Origin: Rhizorhabdus phycosphaerae
GTDB lineage: Bacteria; Pseudomonadota; Alphaproteobacteria; Sphingomonadales; Sphingomonadaceae
Reading direction: 5' to 3'
NCBI RefSeq assembly: GCF_011044255.1
Contig: NZ_CP049107.1
Coordinates: 2,567,501 to 2,631,500 of the forward strand
Length of the DNA stretch: 64,000 nucleotides
How positions within the stretch are numbered: position 1 is the stretch's first letter; every line of letters starts with the position of its first letter. This document shows, piece after piece, positions 51,944-59,933 of this stretch. Made by a program: the position numbers and the translations under genes. The notes beneath the pieces are model-generated. The model searched no databases. It saw nothing but the letters and a program-made list of their open reading frames with translations, and was not told the DNA's origin.

Positions 51944-52581
51944 GGACCGAGGACCTGATCGACGCGCTGGCGCGGGATGTGAAACCGGTCGCACGGCATG
52001 GCATCGGGCTGCGGCTTGCCGGCGGCATCGCGATCGGCGGCATTGGATCGGTGGCGCTGGTCGCGACGATGCTCGGCGTCCGGTCGGATCTCGACTTAGC
52101 GCTGCAAAGCTCCACGCTCTGGATGAAATGGAGCTACACCATCTCCCTCGCGCTGCTCGCCTTTGCCGCGACGGCGAGACTGGCGCGCCCGGACTCGGGT
52201 CGCTTCGGGTGGCTGTGGCTGCTGGCGACCCCTGTGATCGCCTTGGCCTGCTATGGCGCCGTCGAACTGGCGTCCACGCCGCGCGCCGACTGGAAGGCCA
52301 TGTGGCTGGGCGAGAGCTGGACATCCTGCCCCTGGAATGTCCTTAGCCTGTCCGCGCCGATCTTCGCAGGGCTGCTCTGGGCCTTCCGGCGGTTCGCGCC
52401 GACCCGTTTGCGCGCGGCCGGCGCGGCAGCCGGCCTCGCATCGGGCGCGTTCGCAGCGATGATCTACTGCATCCACTGCCCCGAGGCGTCGGCGGTCTTC
52501 GTGCTCACCTGGTACTCGCTGGGCATCCTGCTTGCGACGGCAATCGGGGCCTTGCTCGGTCCGCGCCTGCTCCGCTGGTGA
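51940..52581 (+). CDS. nrsF: Membrane anti-sigma factor NrsF (DUF1109)
   Basis: The product is 213 residues: a short cytosolic N-terminus ([17 protein letters not shown], the sigma-binding segment) and six membrane helices. Cys130 (ESWTSCPWN) and Cys180 (CIHCPEAS, with Cys177) match the two conserved periplasm-facing cysteines known to be essential for metal sensing in Caulobacter NrsF (positions 131 and 181 there). It holds SigF at the membrane until stress. Translation is coupled to sigF. Confidence 0.92.
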   Translation: MRTEDLIDALARDVKPVARHGIGLRLAGGIAIGGIGSVALVATMLGVRSDLDLALQSSTLWMKWSYTISLALLAFAATARLARPDSGRFGWLWLLATPVIALACYGAVELASTPRADWKAMWLGESWTSCPWNVLSLSAPIFAGLLWAFRRFAPTRLRAAGAAAGLASGAFAAMIYCIHCPEASAVFVLTWYSLGILLATAIGALLGPRLLRW

Positions 52582-52599
52582 ACAATATTCGGCCACGCT

Positions 52600-52625
52600 G
52601 TAACCGCCAGAGCCGCGCCGGCGAA
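52600..52625 (+). promoter_or_regulatory. SigF-type promoter of bufA2-bufB-bufC
   Basis: GTAACC (52600-52605), 16 bases, CGAA (52622-52625), in the 89-bp gap after nrsF. This is the third identical copy in 1.4 kb and allows high bufA2 expression independent of sigF-nrsF readthrough. Confidence 0.85.
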
Positions 52626-52670
52626 TAGAGGAGGCCATATGGCATCCACACTCGCTTCAGGAGCCTCCCC

Positions 52671-52937
52671 ATGTCCTCACTTCACCAGGCGATGAGCCTT
52701 ACCGCCACCGCAGCCCTCGTCGCCATTTCAGCCGCTGCTCCGGTCGCGCCCGCCTTCGCGCAGGCCGACGAGACGAAGGTCCACTGCTACGGCATCAACA
52801 GCTGCAAGGGCACGTCGGACTGCAAGACGGCCAAGAACGACTGCAAGGGTCTCAACGACTGCAAGGGTCAGGGCTTTCAGGTCATGACCGTGAAGCAGTG
52901 CAAGGCCAAGGGCGGCAGCCTGACCGAAGCGAAGTGA
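52671..52937 (+). CDS. bufA2: Bufferin precursor, BufA2 type
   Basis: This 88-residue precursor has a signal peptide of about residues 1-30 ([16 protein letters not shown]) followed by a six-cysteine core: Cys39 in VHCYG, Cys45 in NSCKG, Cys51 in SDCKT, Cys58 in NDCKG, Cys64 in NDCKGQG and Cys77 in KQCKAKGG. The middle four recur every six or seven residues as (S/D)CK(G/T), a repeated unit typical of BufA2 and probably the modified cysteines. GGAG precedes the ATG. A stable hairpin follows the stop, then bufB. Confidence 0.93.
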   Translation: MSSLHQAMSLTATAALVAISAAAPVAPAFAQADETKVHCYGINSCKGTSDCKTAKNDCKGLNDCKGQGFQVMTVKQCKAKGGSLTEAK

Positions 52938-52948
52938 TCGATCCCCAC

Positions 52949-52970
52949 GGCCGGCGCTACGGCGCCGGTC
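52949..52970 (+). promoter_or_regulatory. UNCG-type stem-loop between bufA2 and bufB
   Basis: CCGGCGC-TACG-GCGCCGG (52951-52968) extends by a G-U and a G-C pair. The UACG loop is of the unusually stable UNCG class. No T-run follows. It can serve as a 3' end or RNase barrier, keeping precursor mRNA above maturase mRNA. Confidence 0.7.
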
Positions 52971-52990
52971 GAGCCTCGGAAAGGCGACCG

Positions 52991-53824
52991 ATGCAGACAC
53001 CACGACTGCCCCGCTTCGGCCTGGGTATGCGGCGACCCCATTATCCGGACTTCCTCGACCACAAGGCCGCGGTCGATTTCGTCGAGGTGATCTCGGAGAA
53101 TTTCATGGTCGCCGGCGGCCGGCCCCGGGCAGTGCTTCGCCAGGTGCGCGAAGGCTATCCGGTGGCGTTGCACGGCGTATCGATGTCGCTGGGATCGGCC
53201 GACGGTCTCGATCGGGCCTATCTGCACCGCCTGCGGGCGCTGGTCGACGAGATCGAACCGCTCTTCGTCTCCGACCATCTGAGCTGGAGCCGCATCGGCG
53301 CCTTCAACTCGCACGACCTGCTGCCGCTGCCCTATGACCGCGCGACGCTGAATCTGGTCTGCGACAATGTCGACCGGGCCCAGGCCATGCTTGGACGGCC
53401 GATGCTGATCGAGAATCCGTCCTCCTATCTCGTCCTGCCCGGTGCGGAGATGCGCGAGTGGGAGTTCCTCAACGCCCTCGCCGCTCGCACCGGCTGCGGC
53501 CTTCTGCTCGACGTCAACAATGTCTTCGTCAGCGCCGCCAACCATGGTTTCGACCCGGTCGCCTATCTCGACGGTCTGGCGGTGGAACATGTCCGGCAGA
53601 TCCATCTCGCCGGCCACAGCCAGGGCCGCGAGATGCTGATCGACAGCCACGACCAGCCGGTGCCGCATTCGGTCTGGTCGCTCTACGCCCATGTGCTGCC
53701 GCGCGTCGCGGGCGTCGCCACGATGATCGAACGCGACGACGATATCCCGGCGCTCGCGGATTTGCTCGACGAACTCGACATCGCCCGAGCGATCGCGGCG
53801 CGACCATTGGCCGCAGCGGCATGA
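52991..53824 (+). CDS. bufB: MNIO-type RiPP maturase BufB (DUF692)
   Basis: This 277-residue TIM-barrel multinuclear non-heme iron oxidase would convert bufferin cysteines to thiooxazoles in the cytoplasm. Expected iron ligands are visible: His61 (ALHGVSMSLG), Asp95-His96 (FVSDHLSW), Glu141 (IENPSSYL), Asp174 and neighbours (LLLDVNNVFV), His205/209 (QIHLAGH), and Asp218/His220 (DSHDQPV). The ATG at 52991 follows GGAAAGG; frame upstream of it overlaps bufA2 and is spurious. Its stop overlaps bufC (ATGA). Confidence 0.94.
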   Translation: MQTPRLPRFGLGMRRPHYPDFLDHKAAVDFVEVISENFMVAGGRPRAVLRQVREGYPVALHGVSMSLGSADGLDRAYLHRLRALVDEIEPLFVSDHLSWSRIGAFNSHDLLPLPYDRATLNLVCDNVDRAQAMLGRPMLIENPSSYLVLPGAEMREWEFLNALAARTGCGLLLDVNNVFVSAANHGFDPVAYLDGLAVEHVRQIHLAGHSQGREMLIDSHDQPVPHSVWSLYAHVLPRVAGVATMIERDDDIPALADLLDELDIARAIAARPLAAAA

Positions 53825-54555
53825 CCCTCGCCGAAATGCAGAGCGCCTTCGCCGCCTTTTTGCGGTCGGGCGAAGAGGCAGACGCGCCGCCTTTCGGCTC
53901 GGCTGGCCTGCAGATCTATCTGAACAATTATCGGTCGCAGCTGATCGCCTGCCTGGAGGCGAGCTATCCACGCACGCGGCAATGGATCGGCGAAGACGCG
54001 TTCCTCCACGCCGCGGTCGCCCATATCGACCGGGTGCATCCACGCAGCTGGACACTCGACGCCTATGGCCACGACTTTACCGAAACGCTCGATGCGCTGT
54101 TTCCAGACGACCCCGAAGTCCATGACCTCGCCACGCTCGAGCGGGCGCTCGAACAGGCGTTCGTCGCAGCCGACGGTCAATCGATGACACTCGACGCGGT
54201 TTCGTCGATCGACTGGGACGCTCACCCGCTTGTCTTCACACCGTCGACCCTGTTGCTGCCGGTCGCGACCAATGTGGCAGACATCTGGTCGTCGCTGGTC
54301 GAGGGGAGCGAAGCGCTGCCCGTGGTGCGCGATTCTGGGCCTGAGGCAAGTCTCCTCGTCTGGCGGCGCGACGGAGAAAGCCGCTTCCGATCGCCGGGAT
54401 CGGGCGAAGCGAAGGCGCTGGCGAGCATCTTAGCGACCCGGAGCTTCGGTGCCTTATGCGAGATGCTGGTCACCGAGCAGGGCTTCGAGGCCGGAGTACG
54501 CAGCGCGGGGCTGCTGCTGCGCCAGTGGATATCGGACGGCATCGTCGCGGCCTGA
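53821..54555 (+). CDS. bufC: Bufferin maturation partner BufC (DUF2063)
   Basis: The product is 244 residues with an N-terminal HvfC/BufC domain (LAEMQSAFAAFLRSG, then LQIYLNNYRSQLIACLEASY). It is the partner that delivers the precursor leader to the MNIO maturase. The C-terminal half (STLLLPVATNVADIWSSL and SLLVWRRDGESRFR) is a winged-helix-like recognition part. It is translationally coupled to bufB by a four-base overlap. It ends the rightward operon. Confidence 0.92.
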   Translation: MTLAEMQSAFAAFLRSGEEADAPPFGSAGLQIYLNNYRSQLIACLEASYPRTRQWIGEDAFLHAAVAHIDRVHPRSWTLDAYGHDFTETLDALFPDDPEVHDLATLERALEQAFVAADGQSMTLDAVSSIDWDAHPLVFTPSTLLLPVATNVADIWSSLVEGSEALPVVRDSGPEASLLVWRRDGESRFRSPGSGEAKALASILATRSFGALCEMLVTEQGFEAGVRSAGLLLRQWISDGIVAA

Positions 54556-54633
54556 TCCGCCGCGTCAGGCAGGCCTTGCCCCGCCGCAGAAAGCTGGATC
54601 GCCTTTTTCAGGCGGCCTGCTAAGAACGCGGAG

Positions 54634-55104
54634 ATGAGCACTGTCCGCATCCTCGTCGACGCCGACGCCTGTCCGGTGAAAGAGGAAATCTACAAGGTCG
54701 CATGGCGATTGGAGATCCCGGTCACACTGGTCAGCAATGCCCATTTGCGCATTCCCCCGCACCCACTGATAGACAAGGTCGTGGTGGGGGCGGGCTTCGA
54801 CGCTGCCGACGACTGGATCGCCGAGGCGAGTGGCCCTGCAACCGTGGTGATCACCGCCGACATATTGCTGGCCGACCGCTGCCTGAAAGTCGGCGCAACC
54901 GCGATCTCGCCCAGCGGCAAGCCCTTCACTGCCAACTCGATCGGGTCGGCAGTCGCCACCCGCGCGATCATGGCCGACCTGCGCGCCGGAATGACCGACA
55001 AGGGGATAGGCGGCCCAGCCCCCTTCTCGAAGGCCGACCGCTCGCGTTTCCTGTCGGCGCTCGATGCCGCGCTGGTGAAACTCAAGCGGCATTATCCGGG
55101 ATGA
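54634..55104 (+). CDS. YaiI/YqxD (DUF188) family protein
   Basis: The product is 156 residues. It opens VRILVDADACPVKEEIYKVA, the acidic PIN-like site of DUF188, then VITADILLADRCL, and ISPSGKPFTANSIG near residue 90. It is a probable nuclease-like protein of unknown role. It follows bufC by 78 bases, including a 7-bp inverted repeat with a long loop. Nothing suggests it belongs to the bufferin system. Confidence 0.9.
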   Translation: MSTVRILVDADACPVKEEIYKVAWRLEIPVTLVSNAHLRIPPHPLIDKVVVGAGFDAADDWIAEASGPATVVITADILLADRCLKVGATAISPSGKPFTANSIGSAVATRAIMADLRAGMTDKGIGGPAPFSKADRSRFLSALDAALVKLKRHYPG

Positions 55105-55218
55105 GCTCTCGTCGTTCGGCAGAAGCCGAAACCGGAGCTACCGGAGGACTCGGGACAAGCCGGTCATGATTCCCGTTGCGGCCCCGGCTTCCGCCGGCGC
55201 GACGCGCTTATCAAGCGA

Positions 55219-55752
55219 TCATCCCGCCACGCGCGGGCGGATGTCCATCTCTCCGAGAAAATCGCGCTTGCCGAGCGGCACGCCGAGGTTGCGCAGGATC
55301 GCGTAGGTCGTCGTCGTGTGGAACAGCACATTCGGCACCACGAAGTCGCGAACATAGGTAGCGCCAGTGAAATGGATCGCAAAATCGCCGATCTCCAGCA
55401 GAATGGGCGCATCCTCGCGCCCGTCGATCGCGCTGGCGGGGACGCTGTCGAGATAGGCGATCGTTTTGGCAATCCGCGCCTGCAGGTCGGCGACGCCCGT
55501 CTCGTCGTCGGGGAAGCTCGGCACCGTCTGGTCGGACAGGCGTGCGGCCGCGCCCTTGGCACCGTCGCTGGCAATCTGGATCTGGCGGAGAAGGGGATGC
55601 ATGTCTTCGGCCAGCCGCGCATTGAGCCATTCGGCCTCGGCCACGCCCTTTTCGGCGAAATATTCGGCCCCCTTGGCGAGCACGGTCGACAGGTTCGCGA
55701 GACTGCGGCGGATCACCGGGATCGAGGCCGAATATAGCGTGGTGGCGGTCAC
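55219..55752 (-). CDS. DUF1993 family protein
   Basis: This 177-residue, all-helical protein has ASIPVIRRSLANLSTVLAKG near residue 8 and a central FPDDETGVADLQARIAKTIA. It closes with FHFTGATYVRDFVVPN-like and VLFHTTTTYAILRNLGVPLG, typical of DUF1993 (DinB-related four-helix bundles). The function is unknown. The start is GTG with GGGGGAAG upstream. Confidence 0.85.
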   Translation of the reverse strand: MTATTLYSASIPVIRRSLANLSTVLAKGAEYFAEKGVAEAEWLNARLAEDMHPLLRQIQIASDGAKGAAARLSDQTVPSFPDDETGVADLQARIAKTIAYLDSVPASAIDGREDAPILLEIGDFAIHFTGATYVRDFVVPNVLFHTTTTYAILRNLGVPLGKRDFLGEMDIRPRVAG

Positions 55753-55792
55753 ATGCTTCCCCCGAAATGATGTTCGCAAGCTCAATAGCAAA

Positions 55793-55859
55793 CCGCCCGC
55801 TCCCCGCGAACGGGAAACGGGCGGCGCGGTGCCACGGGCGGGGGGCTGATGCCCGTGGC
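55793..55859 (-). terminator. Two tandem hairpins after the 55869 gene
   Basis: CCGCCCG/CGGGCGG (55793-55799/55818-55824) and a perfect 9-bp GCCACGGGC/GCCCGTGGC (55831-55839/55851-55859) lie between two leftward genes. There is no T-run, so termination, if any, is not classical. Confidence 0.4.
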
Positions 55860-55868
55860 GGCTGAAAC

Positions 55869-56195
55869 TCAGCGGGCGAGCATCGTTACGGCCTTGATCT
55901 GCCTTGGGTGAAAGCCCAGTTCGAGCAGTTGAGGCCCGAGGTCCGACGCGTCGCCATGGTCGCGGACCCGGCAGGTGAAGCGGCGCAGCGCCTCCAGCCG
56001 GGGATCTGCGAGCGGAAGCGTCGGACGCAGGCCCGATGCCTTGCGGAAGAGGCGCCCAAGCCAGCCGCTGCTACCGGTATCGCATTCGACCCCATTGGCT
56101 TCGCGCATGGCCAGACTGACGACCTTCCACTCGAGCGAAGACAGCGGCGGAAATTCCGTCTCGGTCCCTTCGGTGATGCGGGCGTTCGTCGTCAT
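55869..56195 (-). CDS. Hypothetical protein, 108 aa
   Basis: AGGAGGAG sits just before the ATG, so the gene is well supported. The chain has FPPLSSLEWKVVSLAMREAN near residue 15 and a closing LLELGFHPRQIKAVTMLAR helix. There is no signal peptide or membrane segment. I recognise no family. It lies directly downstream of wrbA (31-bp gap) and probably shares its transcript. Confidence 0.75.
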   Translation of the reverse strand: MTTNARITEGTETEFPPLSSLEWKVVSLAMREANGVECDTGSSGWLGRLFRKASGLRPTLPLADPRLEALRRFTCRVRDHGDASDLGPQLLELGFHPRQIKAVTMLAR

Positions 56196-56226
56196 GGTCT
56201 CCTCCTGATGTACTGGTTGTTTACGT

Positions 56227-56832
56227 TCAGCCGATCAGCTTGGCTGTGATCTCCGCCACATGGCGGCCCTGGAATCGCGCACCGTCGAGTTCGACGCCGC
56301 TGGGCTGACGCGAACCGTCACCGTCGGCGATCGTGGTGGCGCCATAGGGCGAGCCGCCCTTGACCTCGTCGACACCCAGCTGCCCCTGGAAGGAATAGGG
56401 CAGACCCACGATGGTCATGCCGAAGTGCAGCAGGTTGGTGATGAGCGAGAAGAGCGTGGTTTCCTGCCCGCCATGCTGGCTCGCGGTCGACACGAAGGCC
56501 GAACCGACCTTCCCGTTGAGCGCGCCACGCGCCCACAGGCCACCGGCGCCGTCGAGGAACGCCGCCATCTGGCTCGACAGACGCCCGAAGCGGGTGCCGG
56601 TGCCGAGGATGATGGCATCGTAATTTTCGAGCTCGGCAACGGTCGCGACCGGCGCTTTCTGGTCGAGCTTGAAATGCGCGCCTTGCGCGATTTCGAGCGG
56701 CACCGTCTCGGGCACGCGCTTGACGTCAACCTCGGCGCCGGCGGAACGCGCGCCTTCGGCGACGGCTTCCGCCATCGTCTCGATATGGCCGTAGCTCGAA
56801 TAATAGAGAACGAGGATTTTGGGCTTGGACAT
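56227..56832 (-). CDS. wrbA: NAD(P)H:quinone oxidoreductase WrbA
   Basis: This 201-residue flavodoxin-like FMN enzyme reduces quinones by two electrons, avoiding semiquinones. The FMN phosphate loop is [17 protein letters not shown] near residue 8, then [18 protein letters not shown] near 78 and [13 protein letters not shown] near 115. The last two are WrbA type IV signatures. With pirin upstream and a LysR regulator beyond, this is a common quinone/electrophile-response group. Confidence 0.94.
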   Translation of the reverse strand: MSKPKILVLYYSSYGHIETMAEAVAEGARSAGAEVDVKRVPETVPLEIAQGAHFKLDQKAPVATVAELENYDAIILGTGTRFGRLSSQMAAFLDGAGGLWARGALNGKVGSAFVSTASQHGGQETTLFSLITNLLHFGMTIVGLPYSFQGQLGVDEVKGGSPYGATTIADGDGSRQPSGVELDGARFQGRHVAEITAKLIG

Positions 56833-56887
56833 GGTCTTGCTCCTGGAAATGTAGACGGACTTGGCAGCGATCTGCCTTGAAAGGGGG

Positions 56888-56922
56888 TGCCGCCGCGCCC
56901 TGGAGGGGGAATGGCGCGGCGG
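56888..56922 (-). terminator. Hairpin between pirin and wrbA genes
   Basis: A perfect 11-bp stem GCCGCCGCGCC/GGCGCGGCGGC has a 13-base loop. Leftward it is followed by ACCCCCTTTC, a weak T-run. It may partly end the pirin transcript. Confidence 0.5.
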
Positions 56923-56934
56923 CTGGGGGAGGGA

Positions 56935-57630
56935 TCAGGCGACGTCGACGAGGACGATCTCCGCATCGTCGAGCGCACGCACTTCGATCGAGTCGACCTC
57001 GGCGATGGCGACACCGTCGCGCGGTTCGGCCGCGACGCCGTTGACCTCGATCCGGCCTGCGGTCGCGACCAGATAGGCCTTGCGGTCGCCGAGCCTGTGC
57101 GTCGCCGTCTCGCCGGCCTTGAGGGTGGCGCCGAGCACCCGCGCATCGGCGCGGATCGGCAGGGCGTCGCCATCCTCGGCATGGCCGCTGGCAAGCGTCA
57201 CGAAACGACCGGCTCGGTCGCCGCGCGGAAAGGGACGCGCGCCCCAGCCGGGGGTCTCGCCGCGCCGATCGGGAATGATCCAGATCTGGAACAGCGTCGT
57301 CTCGACGTCCTCCTCATTGCGCTCGGAATGGACGATGCCGGTACCGGCCGACATCACCTGCACGTCGCCCGCCTCGGTCCGGCCGGCATTGCCCAGGCTG
57401 TCGCGGTGCGAAATCGCACCGGTGCGGACATAGGTGATGATCTCCATGTCGTTGTGCGGATGCGGCGCGAAGCCGGTGTGCGGGGCGATGCGATCGTCGT
57501 TCCAGACCCGCAGCGCACCCCAATGGACGCGGCTCGGATCATGGTAGTCGGCGAAGGAGAAATGATGCTTGGCGTCGAGCCAGCCATGGTTGGCGCCGCC
57601 AAGCGTGGAAAAGGGACGAACTTCGATCAT
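56935..57630 (-). CDS. Pirin family protein
   Basis: The product is 231 residues with a bicupin fold. The N-terminal cupin carries the metal ligands in GFAPHPHNDMEIITYVRTG near residue 55 and AGTGIVHSERNEE near 97. The C-terminal cupin is shorter. Bacterial pirins of this type (YhaK/YhhW-like) include quercetin 2,3-dioxygenases and redox sensors. ATG 57630 has GGGAGC upstream. It is divergent from a LysR regulator. Confidence 0.92.
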   Translation of the reverse strand: MIEVRPFSTLGGANHGWLDAKHHFSFADYHDPSRVHWGALRVWNDDRIAPHTGFAPHPHNDMEIITYVRTGAISHRDSLGNAGRTEAGDVQVMSAGTGIVHSERNEEDVETTLFQIWIIPDRRGETPGWGARPFPRGDRAGRFVTLASGHAEDGDALPIRADARVLGATLKAGETATHRLGDRKAYLVATAGRIEVNGVAAEPRDGVAIAEVDSIEVRALDDAEIVLVDVA

Positions 57631-57712
57631 GGGTCTTGCTCCCGTCTGCCGCCGAAGCGGCCTGTTGCAACCCAATCTAGGCTTGCGTGTCGGCGATTAA
57701 ATGGAGATGATC

Positions 57713-57727
57713 GAAACCTATCGTTTC
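57713..57727. promoter_or_regulatory. LysR-type operator candidate
   Basis: GAAAC-N5-GTTTC, a perfect 15-bp dyad, lies 19 bases before the LysR start and inside the only gap between lysR and the pirin gene. Size and symmetry fit a LysR box. Confidence 0.55.
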
Positions 57728-57746
57728 CAATATTGACCGAGGCGAC

Positions 57747-58667
57747 ATGGCGCGACTTCCCGACTTCGAAGCCTGGGCCATTTTCGCCAAGGTCGCCGAA
57801 CTGGGGAGCTTTTCGGCCGCGGCGGATGAACTGCGCCTGTCGAAAGCGACCATATCCAAGGCGGTGTCGCGCCTCGAACAGCGCCTCGCAGCGCCGCTCT
57901 TCCACCGCAGCTCGCGCAAATTGTCGCTGACCGAGAGCGGCCAGCTCGCACAGGAACGCGCATCGATGCTGCTGGCCGAGGGCGAGGCGATCGAGGAGGC
58001 GATCTCCGAACGCGGTGCGGTGCCACGCGGGCTCGTCCGGCTGGCCGCTCCGATGTCGTTCGGCGTCGCCCATCTCGGACCGATCCTGCCGCTGTTTCAC
58101 CAGGCCTATCCCGAGGTGGTGATCGACCTGCATCTCTCGGACGAACGAATCGACCTGATCGAACAGGGCTTCGACATCGCCCTGCGCATCGGGCAGCTGG
58201 AAGATTCGGCGCTCAAGGCGCGGCGGCTCTTTCCCGTGCGTCTGCCCGTGGTCGCCGCTCCGTCTCTGCTCGACAGGCTCGGCCGTCCCGAACATCCCCG
58301 CGACCTCGTCCGTTTCCCGGTGTTCGGCTACACCCACGTCCGCAACCCGGGCCGCTGGCACTGCCGCCACGCGGTCGAGGGCGACTATGTGGTTGAGATC
58401 AAGGGGCCGGTTCGGGCCAATAATGGCGACGTGCTGATCGATGCGCTGGTCGCGGGCATGGGCATTGCCCGCGCGCCCGATTTCATGGTCTGGCGCGAAC
58501 TGGCCGACGGACGCCTGGTCGAGATATTGCACGACTGGTCCACCGGCACCGACGCCGCGCTGCACCTCGTCACCCCGCCGACCGCGCTGCGCCCGGCCCG
58601 GGTCAAGGCACTGATCGACTTCCTCGCCGCCGCCTTCCTCAAGCCGCCGTGGGCGGTCAGTCCCTGA
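57747..58667 (+). CDS. LysR-family transcriptional regulator
   Basis: The product is 306 residues. The N-terminal winged helix-turn-helix is FAKVAELGSFSAAADELRLS / KATISKAVSRLEQRLAAPLF (residues 12-52), then a linker helix and an effector domain from about 90 (LVRLAAPMSFGVAHLGPILP). Its placement implies control of the divergent pirin-wrbA pair, probably by quinones or electrophiles (inference). Confidence 0.93.
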   Translation: MARLPDFEAWAIFAKVAELGSFSAAADELRLSKATISKAVSRLEQRLAAPLFHRSSRKLSLTESGQLAQERASMLLAEGEAIEEAISERGAVPRGLVRLAAPMSFGVAHLGPILPLFHQAYPEVVIDLHLSDERIDLIEQGFDIALRIGQLEDSALKARRLFPVRLPVVAAPSLLDRLGRPEHPRDLVRFPVFGYTHVRNPGRWHCRHAVEGDYVVEIKGPVRANNGDVLIDALVAGMGIARAPDFMVWRELADGRLVEILHDWSTGTDAALHLVTPPTALRPARVKALIDFLAAAFLKPPWAVSP

Positions 58668-58776
58668 TATGCCGTCGTCACGGGGCCCTTTGACGCTGGC
58701 GACGATCAGAAGAAGCGTTGAGATGACGGGTCGGCGAGGCTAAGGCGGCTGCCTGTATCAAGCTACGGATATTTCC

Positions 58777-59043
58777 ATGACCGACACCATGCCCGACCGT
58801 CTCTCGATCAATCCCAACAGCCCTCATTACGACGCCGGCCTGCTCGAGCGCGGCGTGGGTATCAGGTTCAAGGGTGTCGAGAAGACCAATGTCGAGGAAT
58901 ATTGCGTCAGCGAGGGCTGGATCCGCGTGTCGGTCGGCAACACCCGCGATCGCAAGGGCAATCCGCTGACGATCAAGCTGCAGGGTCCGGTCGAGCCTTA
59001 TCTGAAGGACGAGCCCGAAGCCGGCACAGCGCAGGAAGGCTGA
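58777..59043 (+). CDS. DUF3297 family protein
   Basis: The product is 88 residues: PDRLSINPNSPHYDAGLLER, GIRFKGVEKTNVEEYCVSEG and GNPLTIKLQGPVEPYL are the whole conserved DUF3297 body. It is a small soluble protein of unknown function, widespread in proteobacteria. The next start is five bases after its stop. Confidence 0.9.
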   Translation: MTDTMPDRLSINPNSPHYDAGLLERGVGIRFKGVEKTNVEEYCVSEGWIRVSVGNTRDRKGNPLTIKLQGPVEPYLKDEPEAGTAQEG

Positions 59044-59048
59044 AGGCC

Positions 59049-59933
59049 ATGGCCGCTCCCGCCCTCCACCGGATCGAATCCGAGGGGCTGGCGGCCGAGA
59101 TATCGGAGGCGGGCGCCGAACTCGTCCGCCTTGTCGACCATGCCGGTGCCGACTGGCTGTGGAATGGCGACCCCGCTTTCTGGTCGGGCCGCGCACCGCT
59201 GCTCTTTCCGATCGTCGGCACGCTGGCCGGCGGGCGTTTTCATAGCGGCGGCCGGGCCTACACGCTGCCACGCCACGGCTTTGCGCGGCACAGCCGGTTC
59301 GTCTGCACAGAGGCGGCTGGCGATCGGCTGACGCTGAGCCTGGTGCCCGACGCAGCCATCCGGGAAAATTGGCCGTTCGACTTCCGCCTCGATATGCGCT
59401 TTTCGATTGCGGGCCCGACCCTGTCCGTGGTGGCCGAAGTGACGAACAGCGGTTCTGACCGCCTTCCCGTCAGCTTCGGCTTCCACCCCGCCTTCCGCTG
59501 GCCGCTGCCCGGCGAAGCGGACCGGTCGTCGCACGAGATCGCGTTCGATCAGGACGAACCGGCGTCGGTCCGTCGTCTCGACAGGGATGGCCTCGTCGAT
59601 CCGGCAACCCGTCCGACCCCTATCCTCGGCCGGCGACTGCCGCTCGACGACGGGCTGTTCCTCGACGACGCCCTCATATTGGACAGGCCCGCGAGCCGCA
59701 GGGTCACTTTCCGGGGACGTCATAGCGCCGTTCGCGTCGACTTTCCGGACATGCCGCATCTGGCGTTCTGGACGAAGCCAGGCGCCCGCTTTCTCTGCGT
59801 CGAGCCGTGGCACGGCCATAGCGATCCCGCCGGGTTCGACGGCAGTATAGAAGAAAAGCCCGGCACCATCCTCATCGAGCCCGGTAAGCGGCATGAATTC
59901 GCGATGCAGATCACGATCGGACAAGCTGGCTAG
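59049..59933 (+). CDS. Aldose 1-epimerase family protein
   Basis: This 294-residue galactose-mutarotase-like beta-sandwich has catalytic histidines in PRHGFARH near residue 76 and FGFHPAFRWPL near 155, and the acidic base in CVEPWHGHSDPAGF near 257. It probably interconverts hexose (or hexose-6-phosphate) anomers; YeaD-like members are a close alternative. The start directly follows the DUF3297 stop. Confidence 0.9.
   Translation: MAAPALHRIESEGLAAEISEAGAELVRLVDHAGADWLWNGDPAFWSGRAPLLFPIVGTLAGGRFHSGGRAYTLPRHGFARHSRFVCTEAAGDRLTLSLVPDAAIRENWPFDFRLDMRFSIAGPTLSVVAEVTNSGSDRLPVSFGFHPAFRWPLPGEADRSSHEIAFDQDEPASVRRLDRDGLVDPATRPTPILGRRLPLDDGLFLDDALILDRPASRRVTFRGRHSAVRVDFPDMPHLAFWTKPGARFLCVEPWHGHSDPAGFDGSIEEKPGTILIEPGKRHEFAMQITIGQAG

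Noticed and set aside
54571-54625. Terminator after bufC
   Set aside because: The 7-bp GCAGGCC/GGCCTGC repeat has a loop of about 40 bases and no T-run after it.
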